A stretch of DNA of 64,000 bases from an uncultured Muribaculum sp. (lineage in GTDB: Bacteria; Bacteroidota; Bacteroidia; Bacteroidales; Muribaculaceae), in contig CAJTSJ010000014.1 of assembly GCA_910578785.1 (NCBI GenBank), positions 5,168 to 69,167 of the forward strand. Reading direction: 5' to 3'. This document shows, in pieces, positions 25,112 to 34,789 of the stretch (its first letter is position 1; the number at the start of each line of letters is the position of its first letter). The notes under the pieces were generated by a model. The model made no database searches. It saw only the letters and a program-made list of their open reading frames with translations, and was not told the DNA's origin. Both the position numbers and the translations under genes were made by a program.

Positions 25112-27529
25112 ATGAAAATTAAGGTTTTAGCACTTGCCATTACCATGGCGTTATCATCTGTATCAGCATACGCCATGACGGATGACCAAGTGTTAGAGTA
25201 CGTAAAGCAACAGACTGCCGCAGGAAAATCGCACCGCCAGATAGGCAACGAGCTAATAGCCAAAGGTGTGACCCCCGCGCAAGTAGAGCGCCTGAAGGCC
25301 AGATTTGAAGAGACTCAAGGCAGTGACGCCAATGTTGCGGACAAAACGGTCGAACAAAACAATGCCGACAGAAAGCGTGATGCATCGACAGAAATATCCG
25401 CCGCTGAACTGACCGATGTAAAACGCGAAGTAGACAAGGGCAACAACGACCACGTATCTGCAAGACAGATTTACGGACATTCAGTATTCACAAACCCTCA
25501 ACTGACATTTGAGCCCAACGAAAACCTTGCCACGCCGCAGAATTACCGTCTCGGCCCAGGCGATGAAGTGGTCATTGACATCTGGGGAGCCAACGAGGAC
25601 CACCTGCGCCAGACCATTTCTCCGGAAGGACGTATAATGATTTCACAAATCGGCCCGATTTATCTCAATGGCATGACCATTGCAGAGGCCAACAAACATA
25701 TCCGCGACGCTTTCGCAAGCAAATACTCCGGAATCGGAGGCGAAGACCCCGACTCCGACATCAACGTCACTCTCGGCCAGGTACGCACAATCCAGATAAA
25801 CATCATGGGCGAAGTTGCAGTGCCCGGAACTTACCGGCTTTCGCCGTTTTCGACCGTGTTCCATGCGCTTTACAAGGCCAACGGCATAAGCGACCTCGGC
25901 ACAATGCGCGACATCCAGCTCGTCCGCAACAACAAAATCGAGAAACATATCGACATCTACGATTATCTGTTTGAAGGAAAGCAGGACGGCAACATCCGCC
26001 TCCAGGAAGGCGACGTAATCATCGTGCCCCCATACAGCAGCCTTGTCAGCATCGACGGCAATGTAAAACGCCCGATGTACTACGAAATGGCTCCGGATGA
26101 AACGATTACCGACCTGATTCATTATGCCGGAGGTTTTACCGGCGACGCATATACCGAGCAGATACGCCTTGCCCGCCAGACAGGACGAGAGAATGAATTG
26201 TTCAACATCGCCAATGCCGACTTTGATTCTTACCGTCTCGCCAACGGTGACATTATCAGTGTCGGAACGATACTCGACCGCTATGCCAACCGCGTAGAGT
26301 TAAAAGGATCAGTCTTCCGTCCGGGCATGTATGCATTGTCAAGCGACCTGAATACCGTAAAAGATCTCGTCAATGCGGCCGAAGGACTTATGGAAGACGC
26401 TTATACCACACGTGTCATTCTCTACCGCGAGGGTCCGAATCTGCAGCTTGAAGTAATACCGCTGGACCTCGGAGCCATCATGGACGGCTCGGCACCCGAC
26501 GTGGCTCTGCGACGCAACGACATGATTGTCATACCAAGCATCGAGGAGATGGAGGACCGCGGCGTGCTGACCATCAGGGGAATGGTAGCCCGCCCGGGCA
26601 CATTCCCCTACGCCGACAACACTACTATAGAAGACCTCATCGTGATGGCCGGAGGACTTATCCGCGGCGCGTCGACAGCCCGACTCGACGTGTCACGACG
26701 CATAAACGACCCATCGGCTGTCAAGAGCGGCAACCAGACGGCCCAGTTATTCACATTTGATCTTGAAAACGGCCTTGTCGTAAACGGAAAGAAAGGATTC
26801 ATTCTTGAACCTTACGATATTGTAGAGGTAAGACGTTCACCCAACTATCAGACCCAGAAGCGCGTCACCATAGACGGCGAAGTTCAGTTCGGCGGCGGTT
26901 ATACACTGACGGTCAAGAACGAACGCCTCAGTGACCTCGTGAAGAGAGCCGGCGGTCTTACTCCGCAGGCCTACGTACGCGGCGCCTACTTGAGCCGCCA
27001 AATGACCGAAGACGAAATTGCCGCCAGAAATGAAGCAATCCGTCTCGCGGCCGCGAATCAAAACGGTACGAACGGCGACTCCATCTCGATGGCAAAGCTC
27101 ATAACCACCACACGTTACACTGTCGGCATAGAACTCGACAAGGCTCTGGCCAATCCCGGAACGAGCGTCGACCTCGTGCTCCAGGAAGGAGACGAACTTT
27201 TCGTCCCGGAGATGACCAACACAGTGAAAATATCCGGCGATGTAATGTTCCCGAACACTGTGGTTTATCAACAGGGCAAAAAACTCAAATACTACATCGA
27301 GCAGGCAGGCGGATATGGTTCTCAGGCTAAAAAGTCAAAAGCATTCATAGTCTACATGAACGGCACGGTCGCCCGTGCGAAAGGCAATACGCCGATTGAA
27401 CCCGGATGCCACATCATCATCCCGTCAAAGCACAAGAATCCGCTGAAGCTCGCAGAAATCCTGTCAATAACCTCGGCTGTGTCGACAATCGGATTGATGG
27501 GTGCGACTATAGCGAACATGTTTAAATAA
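25112..27529 (+). CDS. SLBB-domain polysaccharide export outer-membrane protein
   Basis: 805 aa with a signal peptide (about 1-22, cleavage near SAYA). After a helical N-terminal region (to about 115) comes a Poly_export domain (YRLGPGDEVVIDIWGANE, GRIMISQIGPIYLNGMT), then a series of SLBB repeats (INIMGEVAVPGTYRLSPF, VSIDGNVKRPMYYEM, VELKGSVFRPGMYAL, LTIRGMVARPGTFPY, VTIDGEVQFGGGYTL, VKISGDVMFPNTVVY) and a short hydrophobic C-terminus (about 780-800). It is the Wza-like pore or export channel for capsule or exopolysaccharide, and it is longer than Wza because it has more SLBB repeats. It is followed by a Wzz-like gene after 34 bp; no glycosyltransferases are in the window. Confidence 0.92.
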   Translation: MKIKVLALAITMALSSVSAYAMTDDQVLEYVKQQTAAGKSHRQIGNELIAKGVTPAQVERLKARFEETQGSDANVADKTVEQNNADRKRDASTEISAAELTDVKREVDKGNNDHVSARQIYGHSVFTNPQLTFEPNENLATPQNYRLGPGDEVVIDIWGANEDHLRQTISPEGRIMISQIGPIYLNGMTIAEANKHIRDAFASKYSGIGGEDPDSDINVTLGQVRTIQINIMGEVAVPGTYRLSPFSTVFHALYKANGISDLGTMRDIQLVRNNKIEKHIDIYDYLFEGKQDGNIRLQEGDVIIVPPYSSLVSIDGNVKRPMYYEMAPDETITDLIHYAGGFTGDAYTEQIRLARQTGRENELFNIANADFDSYRLANGDIISVGTILDRYANRVELKGSVFRPGMYALSSDLNTVKDLVNAAEGLMEDAYTTRVILYREGPNLQLEVIPLDLGAIMDGSAPDVALRRNDMIVIPSIEEMEDRGVLTIRGMVARPGTFPYADNTTIEDLIVMAGGLIRGASTARLDVSRRINDPSAVKSGNQTAQLFTFDLENGLVVNGKKGFILEPYDIVEVRRSPNYQTQKRVTIDGEVQFGGGYTLTVKNERLSDLVKRAGGLTPQAYVRGAYLSRQMTEDEIAARNEAIRLAAANQNGTNGDSISMAKLITTTRYTVGIELDKALANPGTSVDLVLQEGDELFVPEMTNTVKISGDVMFPNTVVYQQGKKLKYYIEQAGGYGSQAKKSKAFIVYMNGTVARAKGNTPIEPGCHIIIPSKHKNPLKLAEILSITSAVSTIGLMGATIANMFK

Positions 27530-27563
27530 TCATTGTTTCCAGATACACATATATAATATACAA

Positions 27564-28673
27564 ATGGAAGATAAAGAAAGACCGGACTATACAGAAGTTG
27601 ACGAGCAGGAAATCGACCTTATGGAGCTTGTTCAAAAGCTTTGGGCAGAGAAGCGATTGATATTCCGATGGGCCGGCATTGCCGCGATTATCGGCGTGAT
27701 AGTGGCATTCTCAATTCCCAAAGAGTATAGCACGACCGTAAAACTTGCACCCGAGATATCTGACAGCAAGAGCAAAATGGCCGGTGGTCTCGGAGCCCTC
27801 GCATCTATGGCCGGAGTAAACCTCGGAAGCGGCTCTTCAATGGATGCGGTATATCCGGACCTGTACCCCGACGTGGTAAAATCAATCCCGTTTACAGTTG
27901 AATTGTTTGACATAAAAGTAAAAGAAGCCGACGGCGACACCACTATAGCCGTCTCCGACTACATCGAAAACTATACTTCGGCACCATGGTGGGGCACCAT
28001 CATGGCCCTTCCAGGCAAGGCCATCGGAGGCATAAAGTCATTGTTCATCGACGACGATGAAGAGGGAGGCAACGGCCTCGACCCGTTCCGTCTGACAAAA
28101 GAAGAGAGCGACATCGTGCAAGCTCTTAATGACCGCGTAGACGTTAACGTGGACTCAAAAAACTACATAATCACCATATCCGTGTTGATGCAGGATCCGC
28201 TTGTATCGGCCATGTTGGCCGACTCGGTAGCCCACAATCTTAAAGATTACGTTACTGAATACCGTACCACAAAGGCGCGCCACGACATGGAATATGCACG
28301 TCAGATAAACGATGAAGCAAGAGCCGACTACTATGCCGCACAGCAACGCTACGCCGAATACGTCGACAAAAACCACGGAATATCGCTCAACTCGCGCAAG
28401 ACCGAGGAAGAGCGCCTGCGCAATGAAGCCCAGCTGGCATTCAACCTCTACAACACAACTGCCCAGCAACTGCAGGCCGCACGCGTAAAGGTACAGGAGA
28501 ATACTCCCGTGTATGCCGTTATCGAACCGGCAACGGTGGCTGTCAAAGCGTCGAAACCGAGAAAAATCATCATACTCATCGGATTCGTATTTTTGGCCGT
28601 ATGCGCGTCGAGCGCATGGATTCTGTTCGGACGAGGTCTGAAAGAATCGTTCAAATCAGCACCAAACGAATAG
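27564..28673 (+). CDS. Wzz/GumC-like chain-length determinant protein
   Basis: 369 aa inner-membrane protein. A Wzz domain (EIDLMELVQKLWAEKRLIFRW) runs into TM1 (about 35-52), a periplasmic region has a coiled coil (about 240-320, YARQINDEARADYYAAQQRY), and TM2 lies near the end (about 335-355, preceded by the Pro-rich KASKPRK). No tyrosine kinase domain follows TM2. Wzz-like proteins set polysaccharide chain length and work with an export channel, here the SLBB protein upstream. A strong terminator follows. Confidence 0.9.
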   Translation: MEDKERPDYTEVDEQEIDLMELVQKLWAEKRLIFRWAGIAAIIGVIVAFSIPKEYSTTVKLAPEISDSKSKMAGGLGALASMAGVNLGSGSSMDAVYPDLYPDVVKSIPFTVELFDIKVKEADGDTTIAVSDYIENYTSAPWWGTIMALPGKAIGGIKSLFIDDDEEGGNGLDPFRLTKEESDIVQALNDRVDVNVDSKNYIITISVLMQDPLVSAMLADSVAHNLKDYVTEYRTTKARHDMEYARQINDEARADYYAAQQRYAEYVDKNHGISLNSRKTEEERLRNEAQLAFNLYNTTAQQLQAARVKVQENTPVYAVIEPATVAVKASKPRKIIILIGFVFLAVCASSAWILFGRGLKESFKSAPNE

Positions 28674-28693
28674 TCTCCCAGAAGTATTTTATA

Positions 28694-28733
28694 TCAAAAA
28701 GCTTGAAATCCGTATAGATTTCAAGCTTTTTGA
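28694..28733 (+). terminator. Terminator of the SLBB-Wzz operon
   Basis: Perfect 17-bp stem TCAAAAAGCTTGAAATC (28694-28710) and its complement (28717-28733), loop CGTATA. The downstream arm contains the T-run CTTTTTGA. Confidence 0.9.
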
Positions 28734-28741
28734 TTACTCTA

Positions 28742-28772
28742 TTTGTCACACATAGGATTTTTAGTAATTTTG
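28742..28772 (+). promoter_or_regulatory. Promoter of glsA
   Basis: TTTG (28742-28745), 19-bp spacer, TAATTTTG (28765-28772): a full consensus match. The first ATG (28777) lies only 4 bp after the box, so the mRNA is leaderless or starts with translation at the second ATG (28786). Confidence 0.75.
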
Positions 28773-28776
28773 CAAT

Positions 28777-29667
28777 ATGAAGCATATGAATGGCAATGAA
28801 GAATCCAGAACCGACCTTAAGGTCGATGTAGAGGCTGTCATAAACAGCCGCATTCCTTCGTATGCCCGCTTCATTCCGCAACCGCTCATCCAATGGCTTA
28901 AAAACACGATATGCCAGGACGAGCTGAACGGAATACTTGACCGCACAAGAGGCACGTCCGGAGCAGAGTTCTGCGATGCCGTGCTGAAAGACCTAAATGT
29001 TGACTACGCATTCAAAGGACAACGTCCTGACCCGTCCAACCCAAGGGTCCTGATCGTCTGCAACCATCCGCTGGGAGGACTCGACGGAATCGCAATGATC
29101 CACTGGGTCAACAGCATCTACGGACCTGACATGCACTTCATAGTCAACGACCTGCTGACTGCAGTCAAGCCTTTGAGCGACGTATTTTTACCCATCAACA
29201 AGCACGGCAAACAAAGCCGCAAGGCTACTTACGACATCGACCAATGCATGGCCGGCGACAAGCCTGTGATAATGTTTCCCGCCGGAATGGTGTCACGCAA
29301 GCAAAAAGAGGGCATTAAAGACCTCAAATGGCAAAAAATGTTCATCAACAAAGCCGTTCAATTCAAAAGAGACATAATTCCGGTATACTTTGATGGCAAG
29401 AATTCATCTTTTTTTTATAATTTTGCAAAGTTTCGGACCTGGACAGGGCTAAAATTCAATATTGAAATGATTTATCTGCCCAGAGAAATATTCAGGAGCC
29501 GCAATGCACACTTTACCATCATTGCCGGGAAACCTATTCCATGGACGCGCCTTAAAGGCGGACATTCTGCGTTATTGGAAGCCAAGGCGGTAAAGAAGAT
29601 AGTCTATAGTTTAAAAGACGGACTTGACAAACAGCACATTACCGATGAAGGAACAAAAGATAATTGA
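28777..29667 (+). CDS. glsA: Glycine-lipid O-acyltransferase (PlsC-like)
   Basis: 296 aa (293 if Met4 at 28786 is used, which fits the promoter position better). PlsC-type acyltransferase: the catalytic block reads CNHPLGGLDGIAM, with five residues between His and Asp in place of four, as in this subgroup; IMFPAGMVSRK is the substrate-binding block. The next gene is a GNAT-type acyltransferase, matching the known Bacteroides glsB/glsA pair that makes glycine lipids: GlsB N-acylates glycine and GlsA O-acylates the hydroxy fatty acid. The two genes overlap by 23 bp. Confidence 0.82.
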   Translation: MKHMNGNEESRTDLKVDVEAVINSRIPSYARFIPQPLIQWLKNTICQDELNGILDRTRGTSGAEFCDAVLKDLNVDYAFKGQRPDPSNPRVLIVCNHPLGGLDGIAMIHWVNSIYGPDMHFIVNDLLTAVKPLSDVFLPINKHGKQSRKATYDIDQCMAGDKPVIMFPAGMVSRKQKEGIKDLKWQKMFINKAVQFKRDIIPVYFDGKNSSFFYNFAKFRTWTGLKFNIEMIYLPREIFRSRNAHFTIIAGKPIPWTRLKGGHSALLEAKAVKKIVYSLKDGLDKQHITDEGTKDN

Positions 29668-30592
29668 CCCCGTACCCGTAGAACTTATAGAGAGCGAACT
29701 CATTCACGAAAGATTTCTACGCGACACCAACAAGGGTGGCAACAAGATATATGTTGTCAACTCGTTCAACTCACCGAACGTAATGCGTGAGATCGGACGT
29801 CTGCGCGAGATAGCATTCCGCACAGCAGGCGGAGGCACGGGCAAAGAGTGCGACATAGACGAGTTTGACACCATGGAGCCTCCATGCCAGCAACTGATAG
29901 TGTGGGATCCTGTCGACAAACTCATTCTCGGAGGCTACAGATTCATTACCGGCGACCAGATTCGCAGGAATTCTGACGGATCGCCCAGAATCGCCACGAG
30001 CCACATGTTCAAATTCTCCGACAGATTTTTGAACGAATACCTGCCCCATACCCTGGAGCTTGGACGTTCATTTGTCAGATACGAGTATCAGTCATCGCGC
30101 ATCGGGGTCTCTGCACTATACACACTCGACAACCTGTGGGACGGACTCGGAGCCTTGACTGTGGTCTACCCCCATATTAAGTACTTGTTCGGCAAGGTGA
30201 CGATGTATCCGAGCTACGATCCGGACTGCCGCAACATGATTCTATACTTCCTAACGAAGCACTTCCCCGACAACGAGCACCTCGTAGAGCCAATAACTCC
30301 GCTTTCGACGCATATCGACAACTGTGCGATGGAGGCGATGTTCACCGGAGACACGTTCAAGGAAGACTACAAGATTCTCAACAAAGCCATACGCGAACAC
30401 GGGTATAACATCCCTCCGCTCGTAAATGCCTACATGAGCCTGTCCCCCTCGATGAAGATGTTCGGCACAGCCATCAATGACGAATTCGGCAATGTCGAGG
30501 AGAGCGGTATATTTTTTGCCATCGAAGACATCTTTGAAGAGAAAAAAGGCCGCCACATAGGCACATTTCTCTCTTCTGATTCCGGTATATGA
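29645..30592 (+). CDS. glsB: Glycine N-acyltransferase (GNAT, OlsB/hemolysin-like)
   Basis: 315 aa from the Met at 29645 (MKEQKIIDPVP); an in-frame Met at 29624 would lengthen the overlap with glsA. The protein resembles the acyl-ACP-dependent GNAT family of ornithine-lipid OlsB: IGRLREIAFRTAGGGTG near the start, LILGGYRFITG, LELGRSFVRYEYQ and VTMYPSYDP. It would make N-acyl glycine, the first step to glycine lipids, which form part of the Bacteroides envelope and stress response. It overlaps the next gene by 4 bp (ATGA), so translation is coupled. Confidence 0.82.
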   Translation: MKEQKIIDPVPVELIESELIHERFLRDTNKGGNKIYVVNSFNSPNVMREIGRLREIAFRTAGGGTGKECDIDEFDTMEPPCQQLIVWDPVDKLILGGYRFITGDQIRRNSDGSPRIATSHMFKFSDRFLNEYLPHTLELGRSFVRYEYQSSRIGVSALYTLDNLWDGLGALTVVYPHIKYLFGKVTMYPSYDPDCRNMILYFLTKHFPDNEHLVEPITPLSTHIDNCAMEAMFTGDTFKEDYKILNKAIREHGYNIPPLVNAYMSLSPSMKMFGTAINDEFGNVEESGIFFAIEDIFEEKKGRHIGTFLSSDSGI

Positions 30593-32112
30593 AAACTGGA
30601 TTAACGCTGACAGCAATCGTCGCCGCATACACTCTGCTTACCGGATTAAGGGCATCCGCACAAATGCCGGTCGAATATAAAGAAGAGATATGGGCAAATG
30701 CAGGATCCGGGACTTTCGCCCCATACTATATGGCGTCCAACAGATTCGGCACCGTCACTCAGAAAGCCACCGTGATGTCAAGAAGTTCCGTCACTCGGGC
30801 CATGGACATGTCGGGCAGATGGTCATTCGGATTCGGAGGAGACATAATCATAAACGGGTCATCGGCAACCGACTACGAGCGTTACGATTCGAAGACGGCA
30901 AGATGGTATTCAAGGCCCCTCAGGCCGTCCGTGTTCCATATTCAACAACTTTACGGCGAATTACGGTATCGGTCCGTATTTCTGACAGCCGGGCTTAAAG
31001 AGGTCGGTTCGGCGCTTCTCAACGACGCGCTGTCAAGCGGCGACCTGACATGGAGCGCCAACGCACGTCCTATACCGGGAGTCAGAATCGGATTCATCGA
31101 CTTTGTCGACATCCCGCTGACAAACGGATGGGTACAGATCAACGGTAATTTCTTCTACGGCAAACCTACCGACAACGGCTGGCTCAAACAACACTACAAC
31201 TACTACAACGCATTCATAACCACCGGCCGTTGGGCCAACTACAAGCGATGCTATTTCCGCACAAATCCGCAAATGCCGTTGTCAGTAACAGTCGGCATGC
31301 AGGCCGCCGCACAATTTTCAGGCTACCAGCGATACTACATCAACGGCAATATTGAATTTGAAGAAAAAGTCCCGTTGCGCTTCAAAGACTTCTTCGACAT
31401 GATGTTTCCTCAGAAGAGCGACACATTCGTTTCCGGTAACCATCTCGGGAGCTGGGACATGACGGCAAGATACTCTTTAAAATCAGGCGACACCATAAAA
31501 GCATACTTTCAATGGCCTTGGGAAGACGGCTCCGGCATCGGCAAGCTAAACGGTTTCGACGGTCTTTGGGGCATCGAATATAAATCAGCAAAAAAATGTC
31601 TCCTGAACGGAGTCGTTCTTGAATATATAGATTTCACCAATCAGTCAGGCCCGCTCCACTGGGCTCCGGATGACTTCCCCGGCACAACCATAACGGGAGA
31701 GGCCACAGGAGCCGACACATATTACAACAACTACTTCTACAACGGATACACCAACTACGGAATGTCGCAGGGAACACCAATGCTTAAATCCACGCTATAC
31801 AACACCGATGGATATCTGCGATATACCGATACACGCGTCAGAGGTTTCCATCTTGCCGTCACAGGTTCGCTGGATCCCAGCCTGGACTACAGAGCCATGA
31901 TTTCATATAGAAAAAGCTGGGGAGACCCATTTATTCCAAGAGTCAACACCGTCCATTCGACATCTTTCATGGCCGAAGCAGACTACAGACTGCAATCCGC
32001 TCCGCAATGGTCGCTAAAAGCACAGATCGCCATGGACCGAGGCGACATGTACGGCAATACGTTCGGCGTGGGAATCTCCGTGTCCTATCGGGGATCATTT
32101 AATCTCAAATAA
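30589..32112 (+). CDS. Capsule-assembly Wzi-like outer-membrane protein
   Basis: 507 aa with a signal peptide (about 1-24, LRASA). The rest has beta-barrel texture: repeated amphipathic strands rich in Tyr, Trp and Gly, such as LYGELRYRSVFLTAGLKE, GMQAAAQFSGYQRYYING and LGSWDMTARYSLKSGDTIKAYFQWPWED, ending in FGVGISVSYRGSFNLK. This fits the Caps_assemb_Wzi family, which anchors capsule to the outer membrane. The start overlaps the glsB stop by 4 bp. Together with the SLBB and Wzz genes upstream it suggests surface polysaccharide work, and linkage to glycine lipid synthesis is of interest. Confidence 0.75.
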   Translation: MKTGLTLTAIVAAYTLLTGLRASAQMPVEYKEEIWANAGSGTFAPYYMASNRFGTVTQKATVMSRSSVTRAMDMSGRWSFGFGGDIIINGSSATDYERYDSKTARWYSRPLRPSVFHIQQLYGELRYRSVFLTAGLKEVGSALLNDALSSGDLTWSANARPIPGVRIGFIDFVDIPLTNGWVQINGNFFYGKPTDNGWLKQHYNYYNAFITTGRWANYKRCYFRTNPQMPLSVTVGMQAAAQFSGYQRYYINGNIEFEEKVPLRFKDFFDMMFPQKSDTFVSGNHLGSWDMTARYSLKSGDTIKAYFQWPWEDGSGIGKLNGFDGLWGIEYKSAKKCLLNGVVLEYIDFTNQSGPLHWAPDDFPGTTITGEATGADTYYNNYFYNGYTNYGMSQGTPMLKSTLYNTDGYLRYTDTRVRGFHLAVTGSLDPSLDYRAMISYRKSWGDPFIPRVNTVHSTSFMAEADYRLQSAPQWSLKAQIAMDRGDMYGNTFGVGISVSYRGSFNLK

Positions 32113-32114
32113 TC

Positions 32115-32567
32115 ATGAAGTACATCATATTAACCTTAATAGCCGCCGTGGCCATAGTCTGTCTGCCGGGATGCACTCACAACAACGGCGACATAGGGCC
32201 ATATTTCGGTACCTGGAAACTGACCGGCATTGAAATCGACGGCAAGCCGGACGAGACTTATTCCGGAAATATATTCTGGCAATTTCAGTCGACGGTATTC
32301 TGTATGCGCCAAGTCAATCCGCACCACGACACCGACATCAGATGGGGTTCATGGGAAGAAACGTCCGACAACATGCTGGCACTGAACTTCACCCACCATG
32401 ACGATGAACACCCTGCCGGATCAAACTTCTACTCTCCGCTCCCAGTCACCGGACTCGCACCGGCCGTCAACTACCTTAAGATTGACCGAAAGTCTTCGTC
32501 ACACCTTACATTGACATACCTCTCAGAAAGAGGTGCCACATATCGCTACCAATTAAAAAAATGGTAA
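32115..32567 (+). CDS. Small lipocalin-like lipoprotein
   Basis: 150 aa. Signal sequence with lipobox LPG-Cys20. The mature part has a lipocalin-like start (YFGTWKLTGIEIDGKP) and successive beta strands ending YLKIDRKSSSHLTLTYL. It follows the Wzi-like gene by 2 bp, so it belongs to the gls-wzi operon. The ligand is unknown. It converges on pgeF with a 19-bp gap and no clear terminator. Confidence 0.7.
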   Translation: MKYIILTLIAAVAIVCLPGCTHNNGDIGPYFGTWKLTGIEIDGKPDETYSGNIFWQFQSTVFCMRQVNPHHDTDIRWGSWEETSDNMLALNFTHHDDEHPAGSNFYSPLPVTGLAPAVNYLKIDRKSSSHLTLTYLSERGATYRYQLKKW

Positions 32568-32586
32568 CGCACTTCATTTATTAAAA

Positions 32587-33348
32587 TCAACCTCGGATAA
32601 CGGCGAATGTAAAATTACGCCCAGATTCCACACCTGAAGCCCTTGCAGAGAAGTATTTCTCCGGACGGCACTTCGTGCATTCTTCCGGCAAATGAATCAT
32701 CCATCTTTCTATTCCTTCGCCGATTAAAATATCGCGCACATAACCCGCCAGATCAACATGAGGTTTATCCATAAGAGCCACATTCCGCGCGGGAAATTTT
32801 GACGCCACCTCCGTTCCAACTTCAAAACATCCGGCACATATACACGGCCCCATGAACGCTTCCATATTGCCGACCGACGCACCGCGCGCACACATCTCCC
32901 TGACAGCCGACTGAACGACACCGGCCAGTGCACCGCGCCATCCGGCATGAGCCACACCAACGATGCCATGGCATTCATCAATCATCACCACCGGCAAGCA
33001 ATCGGCAGTATTGACACCGACCACCAGCCCGGCGGCATCCGTCACCACGGCATCGACACCCTCAATATCTAAATCGTCAAAATTATTATCGACATAACGA
33101 CAAACGGTCCCGTGAACCTGACGCGGAATTACAATCCTGTCAACAGGCACGCCAATGCACTTCGACATCCTGTCCCTACACTCCGCCACATGTTCTGCCG
33201 AATCCCCCGTATAGTGGCAAAGCGAAAACCCCTCATAAGGATTTTCGCCTTTTATTCCATCTCCGCGGCATGTAGTATATACCTCAATCTTCCGGCCTTG
33301 GTATAGCTGAATCAGGAAGCCGCAGGATTTATTTGTCGGGATTTTCAT
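32587..33348 (-). CDS. pgeF: PgeF/YfiH-family protein (laccase domain)
   Basis: 253 aa from the Met at 33348 (MKIPTNKSCGF); the frame extends further upstream, but that part lies inside obg and is not protein-like. Zn/metal-site motifs are complete: RQVHG, NTADCLPVV (Cys) and GVAHAGWRG (His), with GPCICAGCFEV near the C-terminal half. PgeF edits peptidoglycan precursors by removing misincorporated serine; family members also show purine nucleoside phosphorylase activity. The start overlaps the obg 3' end by 20 bp, so translation is likely coupled. Confidence 0.88.
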   Translation of the reverse strand: MKIPTNKSCGFLIQLYQGRKIEVYTTCRGDGIKGENPYEGFSLCHYTGDSAEHVAECRDRMSKCIGVPVDRIVIPRQVHGTVCRYVDNNFDDLDIEGVDAVVTDAAGLVVGVNTADCLPVVMIDECHGIVGVAHAGWRGALAGVVQSAVREMCARGASVGNMEAFMGPCICAGCFEVGTEVASKFPARNVALMDKPHVDLAGYVRDILIGEGIERWMIHLPEECTKCRPEKYFSARASGVESGRNFTFAVIRG

Positions 33349-34510
33349 ATTCCCAAGCTTCTTCGTCCCAGTTGTCTTCCCAGTCGTCATCCTCAAGCAA
33401 CTCGTCGTCAGGCATCTCTTCCGGCTCGTTTTCAAAGATAAATTCATCTTCCTCGCGGACTCTATGATGTCCGTCGAGCCTTCGGTGGGTGATGGTCGAC
33501 GACTCTATTTTATTTGATTCGTCGTTGATAGCCTTCCACAGCATATCCTTCAGTTCCGATATTCCAAAGCCCGACACCGCTGATATAAACACATGCTCCA
33601 CTCCCTCCGGAAGATCTTTGGACAACTCCTCCATGAGTTCGTCGTCGAGCATGTCGCTCTTGCTTATGGCAAGCACACGCGGCTTATCCATCAGCTCAGG
33701 ATTAAACTGGCTCACCTCATTGAGCAGAATCTCATATTCACGACGGATGTCGTCGGCATCGGCAGGCACCATGAACAGCAACACGGCATTGCGTTCGATA
33801 TGGCGAAGAAATCTCAAGCCAAGTCCTTTGCCTTCACTCGCACCTTCTATTATACCGGGAATATCAGCCATGACAAACGAACGGTTGTCGCGATAGCTCA
33901 CAATGCCCAGCTGAGGCTCCATTGTCGTAAACGGATAGTCGGCAATCTTCGGACGCGCCGCCGATATGGACGAAAGCAATGTAGACTTTCCCGCATTCGG
34001 AAATCCGACAAGACCGACGTCGGCAAGCAGCTTAAGCTCCATGATTACGGTCTTCTCTATTGCAGGCTCTCCGGGCTGCGCGTAGCGGGGAGTCTGGTTA
34101 GTGGCGCTCTTGAAGTTCCAGTTGCCCAGCCCGCCACGGCCTCCGCGCAGAAGCTTTATCTCCTCGCCGTCGGAAGTCACTTCGCAAAGGAACTCTCCAG
34201 TCTCGGCATCAAACACCACCGTTCCGCACGGCACTTCAATCACCTTGTCCTCTCCGTCCTTGCCCGAACTGCGGTTAGCCGAACCCGACTGACCATTACC
34301 GGCAAACACGTGCCTCTGATATTTCAACGGCAATAGAGTCCACATGTTCTTATTGCCACGGAGTATGATGTGGCCGCCACGGCCGCCGTCGCCTCCGTCC
34401 GGACCGCCTTTAGGAATATACTTAGCACGGTAGAAGTGACGCGAACCGGCACCGCCCTTTCCGGAGCGGCACATAATCTTTACATAATCTATAAAATTGG
34501 ATTCTGCCAT
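33329..34510 (-). CDS. obg: GTPase Obg
   Basis: 393 aa starting at MAESNFIDYVKI (34510); the longer frame to 34615 covers the untranslated leader. Domains: Gly-rich Obg fold (residues 1-158, GGDGGRGGHIILRGN, RGGRGGLGNWNFKS), G domain with GFPNAGKST (G1), the Thr-containing G2 region, DIPG (G3), SKSD (G4) and ISAVSG (G5), and an acidic C-terminal tail rich in Asp/Glu. Obg binds the 50S ribosomal subunit and links growth to (p)ppGpp. Acidic tails are usual for Bacteroidota Obg. Confidence 0.96.
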   Translation of the reverse strand: MAESNFIDYVKIMCRSGKGGAGSRHFYRAKYIPKGGPDGGDGGRGGHIILRGNKNMWTLLPLKYQRHVFAGNGQSGSANRSSGKDGEDKVIEVPCGTVVFDAETGEFLCEVTSDGEEIKLLRGGRGGLGNWNFKSATNQTPRYAQPGEPAIEKTVIMELKLLADVGLVGFPNAGKSTLLSSISAARPKIADYPFTTMEPQLGIVSYRDNRSFVMADIPGIIEGASEGKGLGLRFLRHIERNAVLLFMVPADADDIRREYEILLNEVSQFNPELMDKPRVLAISKSDMLDDELMEELSKDLPEGVEHVFISAVSGFGISELKDMLWKAINDESNKIESSTITHRRLDGHHRVREEDEFIFENEPEEMPDDELLEDDDWEDNWDEEAWEYENPDK

Positions 34511-34579
34511 TATGTTTCTTTTTTTCTTATAAATGCCGAAATACTGCAAAGGTTCAGTAATCAGGACTATGTCAGTATG

Positions 34580-34587
34580 CAAATTTA
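34580..34587 (-). promoter_or_regulatory. Predicted -7 box of obg
   Basis: TAAATTTG on the minus strand, exact TAnnTTTG match, giving a leader of about 65 nt. A weaker box AACCTTTG lies nearer, at 34547-34554. Confidence 0.45.
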
Positions 34588-34756
34588 ACGAAAAAACACG
34601 AATAAAACGCCACACGCGCGTCAGAATATCCCCCTATAGGGTCTACGTGATGACAAATCATGGCTAAAAAATGAAAACCAAAATCTAAAAGTTGCTATTT
34701 ATTAAACAATTAAGTCATTTATAGCGCATATAATAGGTTAAACCATTTTTTTTTAC

Positions 34757-34764
34757 TATCTTTG
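34757..34764 (+). promoter_or_regulatory. Predicted -7 box of the glycogen synthase gene
   Basis: TATCTTTG, exact TAnnTTTG match, 25 bp before the ATG at 34790. The preceding A/T-rich stretch has no clear TTTG at -33. The rest of 34511-34756 shows no gene. Confidence 0.55.
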
Positions 34765-34789
34765 CGCCCGAATTTAAAGACAAAAAGGT

